A DNA stretch of 64,000 bases, from NCBI RefSeq assembly GCF_003331055.1, contig NZ_PUQD01000022.1, positions 1 through 64,000 of the forward strand. The letters run 5' to 3'. The position numbers were made by a program, and so were the translations under genes. The notes under the pieces were generated by a model. It was not told the origin of the DNA. It ran no database searches and saw nothing but the letters and a program-made list of their open reading frames with translations. Of this stretch, positions 53,833 to 63,949 are shown piece after piece. How positions within the stretch are numbered: position 1 is the stretch's first letter; each line of letters opens with the position of its first letter. Origin of the DNA: Pseudomonas sp. AFG_SD02_1510_Pfu_092. Its GTDB lineage: Bacteria; Pseudomonadota; Gammaproteobacteria; Pseudomonadales; Pseudomonadaceae.

Positions 53833-53861
53833 AATTAGGTGCTTTCGTGGCGCGCCATTGG

Positions 53862-54225
53862 CCATGCACCGCGTCGCCTGCTTCGCGGGCTCGCCCGCTC
53901 CCACAGGGAACGGTGCAGGCCCAGGCGTGCGCGGTACCTGTGAGAGCGGCTTTAGCCGCGAACACCGGCGCAGCCGGTGCCATCCTCCGCGCCGCCTGCT
54001 TCGCGGGTGAACCCGCTCCCACAAGGGGACGGCGCAGGCCCAGGTTTACGCGGTACCTGTGGGAGCGGCTTTAGCCGCGAACACCGGCGCAGCCGGTGCC
54101 ATCCACCGCGTCGTCTGCTTCGCGGGCTTGCCCGCTCCCACAGGGGATGGTGCAGCCCTGGGCTTACGCGGTACCTGTGGGAGCGGCTTTAGCCGCGAAC
54201 ACCGGCGCAGCCGGTGCCATGCAGC
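53862..54225. repeat. REP array upstream of the siderophore operon
   Basis: At least three tandem copies, each of about 115 bp, combine GCTTCGCGGGCTTGCCCGCTCCCACA with GTGGGAGCGGCTTTAGCCGCGAACACCGG and CGCAGCCGGTGCCA. They fill the gap between the LysR gene and the start of the siderophore operon. Confidence 0.85.
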
Positions 54226-54253
54226 GCATCGGATTCCGCTGGGGTAAAGCGGG

Positions 54254-55135
54254 TCAGATTCCGCCACCCGCCAGCAATTGCGTCATCACCTCGGCCAACG
54301 CCTTGACCATCACATCCGCCGTCGGCCGGTGCACGATGACGATTTCGTAGCTGTCGACCTCCGGCAACCCTTGCCCAGGCCCCAGCACCCGGTGCTCGAC
54401 GGTGGCCGCCCGTGGCGGCAGCAGGCTGATGCCCATGCCGTCGGCGACGGCCGCCTGGATGCCGCTGAGGCTGGAACTGGTAAAGCTGATGCGCCAGCGC
54501 CGCCCCATGCCTTCGATGGCGGTGATCATGTCGTCACGGTACAGGCCGCGCGGCGGGAAGGTCACCAGCGGGATCGGGTCCAGCTCGAAAGCGGGCGCGC
54601 GGGCGCTGTCGATCCACTGCAAGCGCTCGGGCCAGCAGGCCACGCCTTCACGTGTGTTGCGCCGCTGCTTCAGCAGCACCAGGTCAAGCTCGCCATTGTC
54701 GTAGGCCTGGCTGAGGTCGCGGCACAGGCCGCTGGTCACCTCCAGCTTCACCTGCGGGTGCAGCCGGCTGAACGCCGCCAGCGCATTGGTGGTGCGCCCG
54801 CCGACGAAGTCCTCGGGCACGCCAAGGCGAACGGTCACACCCACCATCGCCCCGGCCAGGGCCTCGAGCATCTGGTCGTTGAGCGCCAGCATGTGCCGGG
54901 CATAACCGAGCAAGGTCTGCCCGGCGTCGGTCGGCAGCACATCGCGATTGCCGCGCACCAGCAGACGATGGCCAACCATGTCCTCAAGGCGGCGCACCTT
55001 CTGGCTGATGGTCGACTGGGTCGAGTGCAGGCGCGCAGCAGCCGTGGTGAAGCTGCCGCAATCGGCCACCACGACAATCGCGCGCAGCAGGTCGAGGTCG
55101 AACAAGGCCCTATTCGATTTCACGCTGATAGACAT
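54254..55135 (-). CDS. LysR-family transcriptional regulator
   Basis: A 293-aa protein with an N-terminal helix-turn-helix (about residues 8-65: FDLDLLRAIVVVADCGSFTT, STISQKVRRLED) and a LysR effector domain (about 90-285). ATG 55135 is preferred to the in-frame TTG 12 bases earlier; neither has a strong ribosome site. It follows the gamma-glutamyltransferase gene by about 70 bp in the same direction, so the two may be co-transcribed. The target is unknown. Confidence 0.85.
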   Translation of the reverse strand: MSISVKSNRALFDLDLLRAIVVVADCGSFTTAAARLHSTQSTISQKVRRLEDMVGHRLLVRGNRDVLPTDAGQTLLGYARHMLALNDQMLEALAGAMVGVTVRLGVPEDFVGGRTTNALAAFSRLHPQVKLEVTSGLCRDLSQAYDNGELDLVLLKQRRNTREGVACWPERLQWIDSARAPAFELDPIPLVTFPPRGLYRDDMITAIEGMGRRWRISFTSSSLSGIQAAVADGMGISLLPPRAATVEHRVLGPGQGLPEVDSYEIVIVHRPTADVMVKALAEVMTQLLAGGGI

Positions 55136-55205
55136 CTTGGTATTCAACTACTGAATGACAGGACTGACTTCTATCACGCCACCTTCGGCACCGCAACGCG
55201 CACCG

Positions 55206-56996
55206 CTAGTCGCCCAGGGCCGTGCCTTCGCGCCGAGGGTCGGCCCCGCCTGACCACCCTTCGCCGCTGCGCTGGATGATCTGCGTGCCACTGGTCATGG
55301 TCATCGGCGTCACCTCGTGGCCCCAGGCCGCCAGCTGCCGGATCAACGCCGGGCTGGCCAGCCCTGCTTCCACCTCGGTACCCGCATTGCGGCTGCCGAA
55401 GTTGGGCAGGCCGGCGGCCTGTTGCGGGTCGAGCTGCCAGTCCAGCAGGCCGATCAGTGCCTTGTTCACGTAGCCGATGATTTGCGAGCCACCAGCTGAG
55501 CCCAGGCTGACCACCAGCTCGCCGGACGCCCGCGAAAACACCAGGGTCGGGGCCATCGCCGACAGGGGTCGCTTGCCCGGCTGCACGCGGTTGGCCACGG
55601 GCTTGCCGTGCTCACTGGGGATGAACGAGAAATCGGTCAGTTGGTTGTTGAGCACAAAGCCCTTGACCATCAGGTGCGCACCGAACGCCGCTTCCACCGA
55701 AGTGGTCATGGCCAGGGCCTGCCCGCGATCGTCCACGGCGGCGAGGTGCGAGGTGGAAATGCGCGGTGGCGAGCGGTCCGGCGCTTGCGCCAGATCAACG
55801 CCCTGCGGCTGGCCCGCATCGGCGCGCTTCATGCTGTACTGACCGACCAGCGTGGCACGGCGGGCCAGGTAAGCAGGATCGGTCAGGGCCTTGACCGGGA
55901 CCGGCACATAATCGCTGTCGGCCAGGTACTGGGCGCGGTCGGCATAGGCCAGGCGCTCGGCCTCGGCAACCAGGTGCACCGCCAGCGGCGGCGCCTCCAG
56001 CCCGGCAACTGACGACGTGCGCAAAGGCCGCAGGGTGGCCAGGTCGCGTTGTGGCGATGTGCGCTGAAGCGCCTCAAGAATGCCGAGGGTCTGCAGCACC
56101 ATCACCCCGCCCGATGACGGCGGCGGCATGCCGCAAATACGCCAGGCCTTGTACGGGCCGCACACCGGCTCGCGCACCTTGGCCTGGTAATGCTGCAAGT
56201 CTTGCAGCGACAGGTAACCGGGATTGGCATGGCCGCGCACCTCGCTGACGATGGCTTCGGCGATTGCACCCCGGTAGAACGCCTCGGGGCCTTGCGCGGC
56301 AATCTGCTCGAAGGTGTGCGCAAGCTCGGGGTTGCGCAGGCGGGTGCCGACCGGCAACGGTTTGCCGTGTTCATCGAGGAAGTAGCGGGCCATGGCGGGC
56401 GTACGGGCTATGAACGGGTCGCCTGCCACCAGGCTGTGAAGGCGCTCGGACACCGGGAAGCCGTTACGTGCCAGGGCAATCGCCGGTGCGAACAGCTCGC
56501 GCCAGGGCAGCTTGCCGTGCTGCTCATGGGCCAGTTTCAGCGCACGTAGCACCCCCGGTACGCCGACCGCACGGCCACCGATCTGCGCGGCGCGGAACGC
56601 CAGCGCTGAGCCATCGGCCTGCATGAAGAGGTTTTCCGTCACCTCCGCCGGGGCGGCCTCGCGGCCGTCGAACGCCTGCACGCGCTGGCCATCCCAATAC
56701 AAAATGAACGCCCCGCCACCGATGCCGCTGGATTGCGGTTCGACCAAGGTCAGCACCATCTGCATGGCGATGGCCGCGTCGATGGCGCTGCCACCGGCAC
56801 GCAGCATTGCCCGCCCCGCTTCACTGGCCAATGGGTTGGCGGCGGCGACCATGTGCCGGCTGGCGTGCACCGGCTGCAGGCCACTGCGGTAGCCGGAGGC
56901 CAGCTCCGGTGGTGCGGGCAGCACCTGGTCGGCGCCTGCCCAACCACTGGCCGCCAGCAGGCACAGGGCGCCCATCAGAGGCATGGAACGTTTCAT
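55206..56996 (-). CDS. ggt: Gamma-glutamyltransferase precursor
   Basis: A 596-aa protein with a signal peptide (MPLMGALCLLAASGWAGADQ) and the whole gamma-glutamyltranspeptidase fold. The autocleavage/nucleophile Thr lies in ALAMTTSVEAAFG (about residue 420), the start of the small subunit after processing. The substrate-binding Arg is in GGREAAP-like QAFDGREAAP and SGGVMVLQTLG is present. It cleaves the gamma-glutamyl bond of glutathione and related compounds in the periplasm. Located between backbone genes; I see no direct link to the siderophore genes. Confidence 0.9.
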   Translation of the reverse strand: MKRSMPLMGALCLLAASGWAGADQVLPAPPELASGYRSGLQPVHASRHMVAAANPLASEAGRAMLRAGGSAIDAAIAMQMVLTLVEPQSSGIGGGAFILYWDGQRVQAFDGREAAPAEVTENLFMQADGSALAFRAAQIGGRAVGVPGVLRALKLAHEQHGKLPWRELFAPAIALARNGFPVSERLHSLVAGDPFIARTPAMARYFLDEHGKPLPVGTRLRNPELAHTFEQIAAQGPEAFYRGAIAEAIVSEVRGHANPGYLSLQDLQHYQAKVREPVCGPYKAWRICGMPPPSSGGVMVLQTLGILEALQRTSPQRDLATLRPLRTSSVAGLEAPPLAVHLVAEAERLAYADRAQYLADSDYVPVPVKALTDPAYLARRATLVGQYSMKRADAGQPQGVDLAQAPDRSPPRISTSHLAAVDDRGQALAMTTSVEAAFGAHLMVKGFVLNNQLTDFSFIPSEHGKPVANRVQPGKRPLSAMAPTLVFSRASGELVVSLGSAGGSQIIGYVNKALIGLLDWQLDPQQAAGLPNFGSRNAGTEVEAGLASPALIRQLAAWGHEVTPMTMTSGTQIIQRSGEGWSGGADPRREGTALGD

Positions 56997-57078
56997 GGTT
57001 TTGCGTCCTGCATCAGCTTTTCAGCAAGGCACTCTGGGTCATCGGCCAACCTCAGTGCAAGCCTTGGCTGTTTTCCGC

Positions 57079-58438
<1,360 letters not shown>

Positions 58439-59317
58439 ATGAAATCCAATCTTCCCGGCGTACCGTTGTTCAAGCTGTATGGCGAAAACCAGGCCTGGCC
58501 CGGCACCGACCTGCTGCATTGCGAGTCGATCCAGGCGCGTAGCCGCCTGCACCACTGGGAGATCCGCCCGCACCAGCATGCCGAACTGTTCCAGCTGCTG
58601 TATGTGCAGCGCGGCCGCGCCGAGGTAGAAGTCGAAGGTGTGCGCACGGTGATCAGCGCAGCGGCGATCCAGGTGGTGCCGCCCATGACCGTGCACGGCT
58701 TTCGCTTCAGCGCCGATATCCAGGGCCATGTGCTGACGTTCGGCACCGCGCTGCTGGTGAACCTGGAACGGCGCCTGGGTGCCCCGCTGACAACGCTGGC
58801 AAAAGCCGCGTGCTACCCGCTGGGCCAGGACCGCGCACGCCTGCGCAGCCTGCTCGACACCCTGCAGCAGGAATACCAGGGCAACGCCCCGGCGCGGGCG
58901 GCCATGCTCGAGGCGCTGGTGACCGCGCTGATGGTGTGGATCAGCCGTCGCCAGCAGCTGGGGCAGGCGCCGCGCAACCGCGACGAGCGTGACCGCCAGC
59001 TGCTGGGCCAGTACCTGCGCCTGGTCGAGGCGCATTACCGTGAACACCTGTCGATGGAGGCCTTCGCCGCGCGGCTGAACATTGCGGTTTTGCAGTTGAA
59101 CCAGCTGTGCCGCGCGTTGAGTGGGCAGACTGCGCTGCAACTGGTGCACCAACGCCTGCTGCTGGAGGCGCGGCGCAATCTTGTTTATACGCGGATGAGC
59201 ATCGGGCAGTTGTCCGACAGCCTGGGGTTTACCGACCCGACGTACTTCGCCCGCTGGTTCAAGCGCTTGACCGGGCAGACGCCCAATGGCTATCGGCGAG
59301 CGGTGCAGCCGGACTGA
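58439..59317 (+). CDS. pobR: AraC-family activator of 4-hydroxybenzoate catabolism
   Basis: A 292-aa AraC/XylS-type regulator. An N-terminal cupin-like sensor (about 20-150: HQHAELFQLLYVQRGRAEVEVEG) is followed by a C-terminal double helix-turn-helix (about 190-290: LSMEAFAARLNIAVLQLNQLCR, then LGFTDPTYFARWFKRLTGQTP). It is divergent from pobA and, as in other pseudomonads, should activate it with 4-hydroxybenzoate. I chose ATG 58439, since the longer frame begins inside the promoter region. Confidence 0.85.
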   Translation: MKSNLPGVPLFKLYGENQAWPGTDLLHCESIQARSRLHHWEIRPHQHAELFQLLYVQRGRAEVEVEGVRTVISAAAIQVVPPMTVHGFRFSADIQGHVLTFGTALLVNLERRLGAPLTTLAKAACYPLGQDRARLRSLLDTLQQEYQGNAPARAAMLEALVTALMVWISRRQQLGQAPRNRDERDRQLLGQYLRLVEAHYREHLSMEAFAARLNIAVLQLNQLCRALSGQTALQLVHQRLLLEARRNLVYTRMSIGQLSDSLGFTDPTYFARWFKRLTGQTPNGYRRAVQPD

Positions 59318-59335
59318 CGGGTATCGCTTGTGCTG

Positions 59336-59435
59336 GCCTCTTCGCGGGTGAACCCGCTCCCACAGGTACTGCATGAACCTTGATAGCGCCGCCATCCCTG
59401 TGGGAGCGGGTTTACCCGCGAAGAGGCCGGTACAG
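59336..59435. repeat. REPIN (inverted REP pair)
   Basis: CTCTTCGCGGGTGAACCCGCTCCCACAG and its reverse-oriented partner with GGGTTTACCCGCGAAGAG lie on either side of a 35-bp spacer, the usual mobile REP doublet of Pseudomonas. It sits after pobR. Confidence 0.85.
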
Positions 59436-59512
59436 GCCCCCATCTACTCATCCCTTGACGTAAACGTCAACCTGCCCTCAGGATACCCGCATACTCCACG
59501 CCGAGCCCCAGC

Positions 59513-59911
59513 ATGAGCACCCAGACCTACAGCATCTCCGACCTGTCCCGCGAACTGGACATCACCACCCGGGCCATCCGCTTCTACGAGGAACAGGGCC
59601 TGCTGAGCCCCGAACGCCGCGGCCTGGAACGCATCTATTCAGCGCGTGACAAGGTCAGCCTGAAGCTCATCCTGCGCGGCAAGCGCATCGGCTTTTCCCT
59701 GGCCGAATGCCGCGAGCTGATCGAACTGTACGACCCGTCCAGCGGCAACCTCAAACAGCTCAACAGCATGCTGGCGAAAATCGCCGAACGCCGTGCCCAG
59801 CTGGAACAGCAGATGCTCGACATCCACCAGATGCAGCTGGAACTGGACACCGCCCAGGAGCGCTGCGAACAGGCCCTGGCCGCCACCCTGAACAACAAAG
59901 ACCACCGCTGA
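59513..59911 (+). CDS. MerR-family regulator (LiuR-like)
   Basis: A 132-aa protein with the MerR winged helix-turn-helix at 7-75 (YSISDLSRELDITTRAIRFYEEQGLLSPER) and a dimerising coiled coil (about 80-125). It lacks metal-binding cysteines, and resembles LiuR, which controls leucine/isovalerate degradation. It lies 19 bp before mvaB, so it probably regulates HMG-CoA lyase and its own operon. Confidence 0.83.
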   Translation: MSTQTYSISDLSRELDITTRAIRFYEEQGLLSPERRGLERIYSARDKVSLKLILRGKRIGFSLAECRELIELYDPSSGNLKQLNSMLAKIAERRAQLEQQMLDIHQMQLELDTAQERCEQALAATLNNKDHR

Positions 59912-59930
59912 TCGCCACAGGAACCCCGCC

Positions 59931-60830
59931 ATGCCCTTGCCCAAACACGTCCGCCTGGTCGAAGTAGGCCCCCGCGACGGCCTGCAGAACGAAGCCCAAC
60001 CCATCAGCATCGCCGACAAGGTGCGCCTGGTCGACGACCTCACCGAGGCCGGCCTGGCCTATATCGAAGTGGGCAGTTTCGTCTCGCCCAAGTGGGTGCC
60101 GCAAATGGCCGGCTCCGCCGAGGTGTTCGCCGGCATCCGGCAACGCCCGGGGGTTACCTACGCGGCGCTGGCCCCCAACCTGCGCGGTTTCGAGGACGCC
60201 GTGGCGGCCGGGGTGAAGGAAGTGGCGGTGTTCGCGGCCGCCTCCGAGGCGTTCTCGCAGCGCAACATCAACTGCTCGATCAGCGACAGCCTCAAGCGTT
60301 TCGAACCGATCATGGAGGCGGCGCGCAGCCACGGCGTGCGGGTGCGTGGTTACGTGTCGTGCGTGCTCGGCTGCCCCTATGAGGGCAAGGTCAGCGCCGC
60401 CCAGGTCGCCCCGGTGGCGCGCGCCCTGCATGACATGGGCTGCTACGAGGTATCGCTGGGCGACACCATCGGCACCGGTACTGCCGGCGATACCCGGCGG
60501 CTGTTCGAGGTGGTGGCGGCACAGGTACCGCGTGAACGGTTGGCCGGGCACTTCCACGACACCTATGGCCAGGCCCTGGCCAACGTGTATGCCAGCCTGC
60601 TCGAAGGCATCAGCGTGTTCGACAGCTCGGTGGCCGGACTGGGCGGCTGCCCTTATGCCAAAGGGGCTACCGGCAACATCGCCAGTGAGGATGTGCTGTA
60701 CCTGCTGCAGGGCCTGGGCATCGAAACCGGCATCGACCTCGACCGGCTGATCGCCGCCGGCCAGCGTATCAGTGGTGTACTGGGGCGCGACAATGGGTCG
60801 CGCGTTGCACGGGCGCGCAGCGCGCAATAG
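59931..60830 (+). CDS. mvaB: Hydroxymethylglutaryl-CoA lyase
   Basis: A 299-aa TIM-barrel lyase. It has VEVGPRDGLQNE near the start (Arg and Asp of the active site), the metal-binding HFHDTYGQALAN near 205, and the Cys loop GLGGCPYAKGATGN near 238. It cleaves HMG-CoA to acetoacetate and acetyl-CoA, the last step of leucine degradation. It lies just downstream of the MerR gene and upstream of the crcY locus, as in P. putida. Confidence 0.94.
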   Translation: MPLPKHVRLVEVGPRDGLQNEAQPISIADKVRLVDDLTEAGLAYIEVGSFVSPKWVPQMAGSAEVFAGIRQRPGVTYAALAPNLRGFEDAVAAGVKEVAVFAAASEAFSQRNINCSISDSLKRFEPIMEAARSHGVRVRGYVSCVLGCPYEGKVSAAQVAPVARALHDMGCYEVSLGDTIGTGTAGDTRRLFEVVAAQVPRERLAGHFHDTYGQALANVYASLLEGISVFDSSVAGLGGCPYAKGATGNIASEDVLYLLQGLGIETGIDLDRLIAAGQRISGVLGRDNGSRVARARSAQ

Positions 60831-60862
60831 GTCATACGGGTGTCACATAGCCGTGGGTGAAG

Positions 60863-60902
60863 TGTTACCGCCCCCCATTTCGCAGCAAAAAATCGGGTAA
60901 CA
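60863..60902 (+). promoter_or_regulatory. Inverted repeat upstream of crcY, candidate CbrB activator site
   Basis: TGTTACC (60863-60869) and GGTAACA (60896-60902) are perfect 7-bp arms. They lie 83-122 bp before the sigma54 promoter, a normal enhancer distance. CbrB activates crcY in P. putida, so this is the likely binding site (inference). Confidence 0.6.
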
Positions 60903-60984
60903 GGGAAACAAATCGACAGAATTTCAGGCCATGCGATCTGGAGCGAAATCATTAACTTATTGATTTTAAAGGATTTTCAAAAGT

Positions 60985-61000
60985 TGGCACGCACCCTGCT
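60985..61000 (+). promoter_or_regulatory. Sigma54 (-24/-12) promoter of crcY
   Basis: TGGCACGCACCCTGCT has GG at -24 and GC at -12 with the exact 10-bp spacing of RpoN promoters. The expected start is near 61011. Confidence 0.85.
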
Positions 61001-61010
61001 ATATCTCTGA

Positions 61011-61365
61011 TACAACAACAAGAAGAATGTGACACCCAATAAAAACAACAGGTAACGGCTCTGACATAACAAGAACAACACGGCAGAGGCGTAGCAAGCA
61101 GATTTTTTTGGAGTCGACACGCTTTTCAGGGGTACGCCCCGCGGTCTGGCACAGAACAATAAAACTACCTTCAGGTAGCGGCAGCCAGGTTCGGATCAGC
61201 AATGATGAAGGCAGGTCAGCGCTCAAAAAAATACGTTTGCTCTTGACCCCGCATGGGGGTCGCCCGCTACACCAGGACAGGCTGACAAAAACAACAACAG
61301 GCCAGTCCCAATAATAAGAAAAGAGCAGGCAACAACGCTTTGAGGGGAGCTTCGGCTCCCCTCAG
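61011..61365 (+). ncRNA. crcY: CrcY-type small RNA that titrates Hfq/Crc
   Basis: About 355 nt in the mvaB-mgtC gap where P. putida encodes CrcY. It has six A-rich Hfq/Crc target motifs (AAnAAnAA type) at 61013-61027, 61038-61050, 61067-61080, 61153-61166, 61285-61298 and 61310-61323, for example CAACAACAAGAAGAA. It begins after a sigma54 promoter and ends in a hairpin at 61342-61365. CrcY and CrcZ sequester the Hfq-Crc complex and so relieve catabolite repression. Exact ends are estimated. Confidence 0.88.
61342..61365. terminator. Shared hairpin at the end of crcY and the mgtC-like gene
   Basis: TGAGGGGAGC and GCTCCCCTCA form a perfect 10-bp stem with a TTCG tetraloop. It overlaps the stop codon of the leftward MgtC-family gene (61362-61364). 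No good T run follows on either side, so termination strength is uncertain. Confidence 0.7.
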
Positions 61366-61880
61366 TGCTTCCTGCGTTCTTCATCCTCCGGTTTTTCCTC
61401 CCCCTGCCCTTCAAGCTTGTCCACCAGCAACGGCATCGTCCCCAGCACCAGCAGGGCCAGCACCGTGCTGATCAGTGCCGTGGCCTCGCGGCCCATGCCG
61501 GCTGCCGTACCGATGGCGGCGGTCATCCACAGCCCGGCGGCGGTGGTCAGGCCTTTCACATGGCTGGCGTCCTGGCCGTTACCCTTCAAAATGGTACCTG
61601 CGCCGAGAAAACCGATACCGGCGACAATGCCCTGGATCACCCGGCTTAGCGCGTCCTCCTCTGCGCCAGCCATGCTCGGTGCCAGCACGAACAGCGCAGC
61701 GCCCAGCGAAACCAGCATGTGCGTGCGCACCCCGGCGGCCTTGCCCTTGTGCTCGCGCTCGAAGCCCAGCACCGCGCCAAGCAAGGCGGCCATCAGCAGG
61801 CGCACGAGGATTTGCGTGACTTCGCGAGCGTCGGTGATATCAGCGAATTCGGCCTGGATCGCTTGCCAGATGAGGTCCAT
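61362..61880 (-). CDS. MgtC/SapB-family membrane protein
   Basis: A 172-aa inner-membrane protein with about five helices and the MgtC/SapB pattern: LLMAALLGAVLGFEREHKGKAAGVRTHMLVSLGAAL, then GIVAGIGFLGAGTILK. Family members modulate magnesium homeostasis or F-ATPase; the C-terminus is charged (EGQGEEKPEDEERRKH). ATG 61880 has AGGA 9 nt upstream; the longer frame includes a REP element and is artefactual. It ends in the hairpin shared with crcY. Confidence 0.85.
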   Translation of the reverse strand: MDLIWQAIQAEFADITDAREVTQILVRLLMAALLGAVLGFEREHKGKAAGVRTHMLVSLGAALFVLAPSMAGAEEDALSRVIQGIVAGIGFLGAGTILKGNGQDASHVKGLTTAAGLWMTAAIGTAAGMGREATALISTVLALLVLGTMPLLVDKLEGQGEEKPEDEERRKH

Positions 61881-61916
61881 CGCGGTTGTTCCTGTGCTGA
61901 GCTTTGTATTGCCAGT

Positions 61917-62025
61917 GCTGGCCCTTTCGCGGGTGAACCCGCTCCCACAGGCACTGCATGACTCACGAAACCTGTGCAAACCCTGTGGGAGCGGGTTCAC
62001 CCGCGAAAGGGCCGGGCCTGCCACT
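61917..62025. repeat. REPIN (inverted REP pair)
   Basis: CCCTTTCGCGGGTGAACCCGC and its inverted partner GCGGGTTCACCCGCGAAAGGG flank a spacer of about 45 bp. It lies between the mgtC-like gene and the small ORF at 62135. Confidence 0.85.
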
Positions 62026-62134
62026 GCAAGGGTTGACCCCCGAACACAGACCAAAGTGCCGTTCAGCTTACCGATGCAGCAACCCACCCCGCCCTGTGGT
62101 CCACACCAGTAAGCCACCCCCGGAGGACCACCCC

Positions 62135-62374
62135 ATGCCCGTTGAAATCGACGAATCCACCCGCCGCTGCACCCTGATCGGTGAAGACCTGCGCATCGAG
62201 GGCGCTGGCCCGGACATCGAAATCGTCACCGACGAACAGCTGCGTATGTCGGTGGCCCTGCTGGCCGGCCAGCGCGTGCCCATCACCGAAGCCGAGGCCG
62301 ATGCGCTGACCGTGGCGGGTGCGGTGGATAGCCGCAGGCATCTGAAGGCCAGCGCGCCAGGCTCGGTAATCTAA
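62135..62374 (+). CDS. Small conserved protein (DUF3203-like)
   Basis: A 79-aa soluble acidic protein: MPVEIDESTRRCTLIGEDLR, then TDEQLRMSVALLAGQRVPITEAEADAL. It resembles the DUF3203 proteins of Pseudomonas. GGAGG lies 8 nt before ATG 62135, which is a strong site. Function unknown. It precedes ccoG with its own gap of about 120 bp. Confidence 0.7.
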   Translation: MPVEIDESTRRCTLIGEDLRIEGAGPDIEIVTDEQLRMSVALLAGQRVPITEAEADALTVAGAVDSRRHLKASAPGSVI

Positions 62375-62495
62375 GGCCTGGCGCAGCAATCGCGGCAATC
62401 TGATACGGTTTTTATCGCAAAATCTGAGCCTGTGCTGATAACAGCCACGGGGCCATAGTGCTCATGCCTGATCGAGGCCTGATGAGCACCGAGCC

Positions 62496-63899
62496 ATGAA
62501 CGATAGAATCCCTTTCACAGAGATCGTCACCGCCCCACCCAGCCCCCAGCCGCGACGTATCGACAACGGCATCCATACCCGCAGCTTCACCGGGCTGTAT
62601 CGCAACCTGCGCATCGGCTTTGCCGGCGCCCTGTTCGTGCTGTTCTTCGGCACCGCCTGGCTGGACTGGAACGGGCGCCAGGCGGTGCTGTGGGACTTGA
62701 GCAACAGCAAGTTCCACATCTTCGCCGCCACTTTCTGGCCGCAAGACTTCATCCTGCTGTCGGCACTGCTGATCATCTGCGCCTTCGGCCTGTTCGCCAT
62801 CACCGTGTACGCCGGTCGCGTGTGGTGCGGCTACAGCTGCCCGCAAAGCACCTGGACCTGGCTGTTCATGTGGTGCGAAAAAGTCACCGAAGGTGACCGC
62901 AACCAGCGCATCAAACTGGCCGCCGCGCCCTGGAGCCTGAACAAGCTGGCGCGGCGCACGCTCAAGCACAGCCTGTGGCTGGCCATCGCCGTGGTCACCG
63001 GGCTGACCTTCGTCGGTTACTTCACCCCGATCCGCCCGCTGGCTGCTGAACTGTTCACCCTGCAACTGGGCGGCGTAGCGCTGTTCTGGGTGCTGTTCTT
63101 CACCGCCGCCACCTACATCAATGCCGGCCTGCTGCGTGAAGCGGTGTGCCTGCACATGTGCCCCTACGCACGCTTTCAGAGTGTGATGTTCGACAAGGAC
63201 ACCCTGGCGGTCGCCTACGACCCGCGTCGCGGCGAAGCCCGTGGCCCGCGCAAGAAAGGCAGCGACGCCCGCGCCCAGGGCCTGGGCGACTGCATCGACT
63301 GCACCCTGTGCGTGCAGGTGTGCCCCACCGGCATCGACATTCGCGAGGGCTTGCAGATGGCCTGCATCGGTTGCGCTGCGTGCATCGACGCCTGTGACGG
63401 GGTAATGGACAAGATGGGCTATGCCCGCGGCCTGATCGGCTACAAGTCGGAGCACAGCCTGCAAGGGGGGACTACGCACTGGTTGCGCCCGCGCCTGCTG
63501 GGTTATGCCGCCGCGCTGGTGCTGATGATCGCGGCGCTGGTAGTGGCCTTGCAGCAGCGCCCGATGGTGTCGCTGGACGTGATCAAGGACCGCGGCCTGT
63601 TCCGTGAAAACGCCCTGGGCCAGATCGAGAACATCTACCTGCTGAAGATCATCAACAAGACCGAACGTACCCAGCACTACGAACTGCGCCTTTTGGATGC
63701 CGACGGCTTCACCCTGCAGGGCAACATTGCCCTGGTCATCCCCGCCGGCGAAATGAGCGAACTGCCGGTGTCGGTGGCGATGCTGGCCGAGCGTTCGGCC
63801 AGCAGTTCGCAAACGCTGAGCTTCGAAATCAGCGAACGCGACGACCCCGCCATCCGCAGTGTCGCCCACAGCCGCTTCGTCGCGCCGCTCAACCGTTGA
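62496..63899 (+). CDS. ccoG: CcoG (RdxA/FixG) cytochrome oxidase accessory protein
   Basis: A 467-aa membrane iron-sulfur protein. A helix near 40-65 is followed by the quinol-oxidoreductase-like YAGRVWCGYSCPQSTW motif, further helices, two 4Fe-4S motifs (CIDCTLCVQVCPTGID and CIGCAACIDACD) at about 265-310, another helix and a C-terminal Ig-like FixG domain. CcoG reduces copper for assembly of cbb3-type oxidase. No cco structural gene is present in this window. Confidence 0.92.
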   Translation: MNDRIPFTEIVTAPPSPQPRRIDNGIHTRSFTGLYRNLRIGFAGALFVLFFGTAWLDWNGRQAVLWDLSNSKFHIFAATFWPQDFILLSALLIICAFGLFAITVYAGRVWCGYSCPQSTWTWLFMWCEKVTEGDRNQRIKLAAAPWSLNKLARRTLKHSLWLAIAVVTGLTFVGYFTPIRPLAAELFTLQLGGVALFWVLFFTAATYINAGLLREAVCLHMCPYARFQSVMFDKDTLAVAYDPRRGEARGPRKKGSDARAQGLGDCIDCTLCVQVCPTGIDIREGLQMACIGCAACIDACDGVMDKMGYARGLIGYKSEHSLQGGTTHWLRPRLLGYAAALVLMIAALVVALQQRPMVSLDVIKDRGLFRENALGQIENIYLLKIINKTERTQHYELRLLDADGFTLQGNIALVIPAGEMSELPVSVAMLAERSASSSQTLSFEISERDDPAIRSVAHSRFVAPLNR

Positions 63900-63949
63900 T
63901 CCCTTACACTGACCCCACCTTGCCTGCCAGGCTTCGACAGAAGGCCAGA

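Noticed and set aside
55206..56996. Gamma-glutamyltransferase as a siderophore maturation enzyme
   Set aside because: It is separated from the siderophore genes by a REP array and a LysR gene and has full housekeeping GGT features; nothing ties it to the peptide.
61362..62117. 251-aa version of the MgtC-like protein
   Set aside because: The extra N-terminus is translated REPIN sequence; ATG 61880 has a proper ribosome site.
62400..62490. FNR/ANR box upstream of ccoG
   Set aside because: TGAT and ATC half-sites occur, but spacing and bases do not fit TTGAT-N4-ATCAA.
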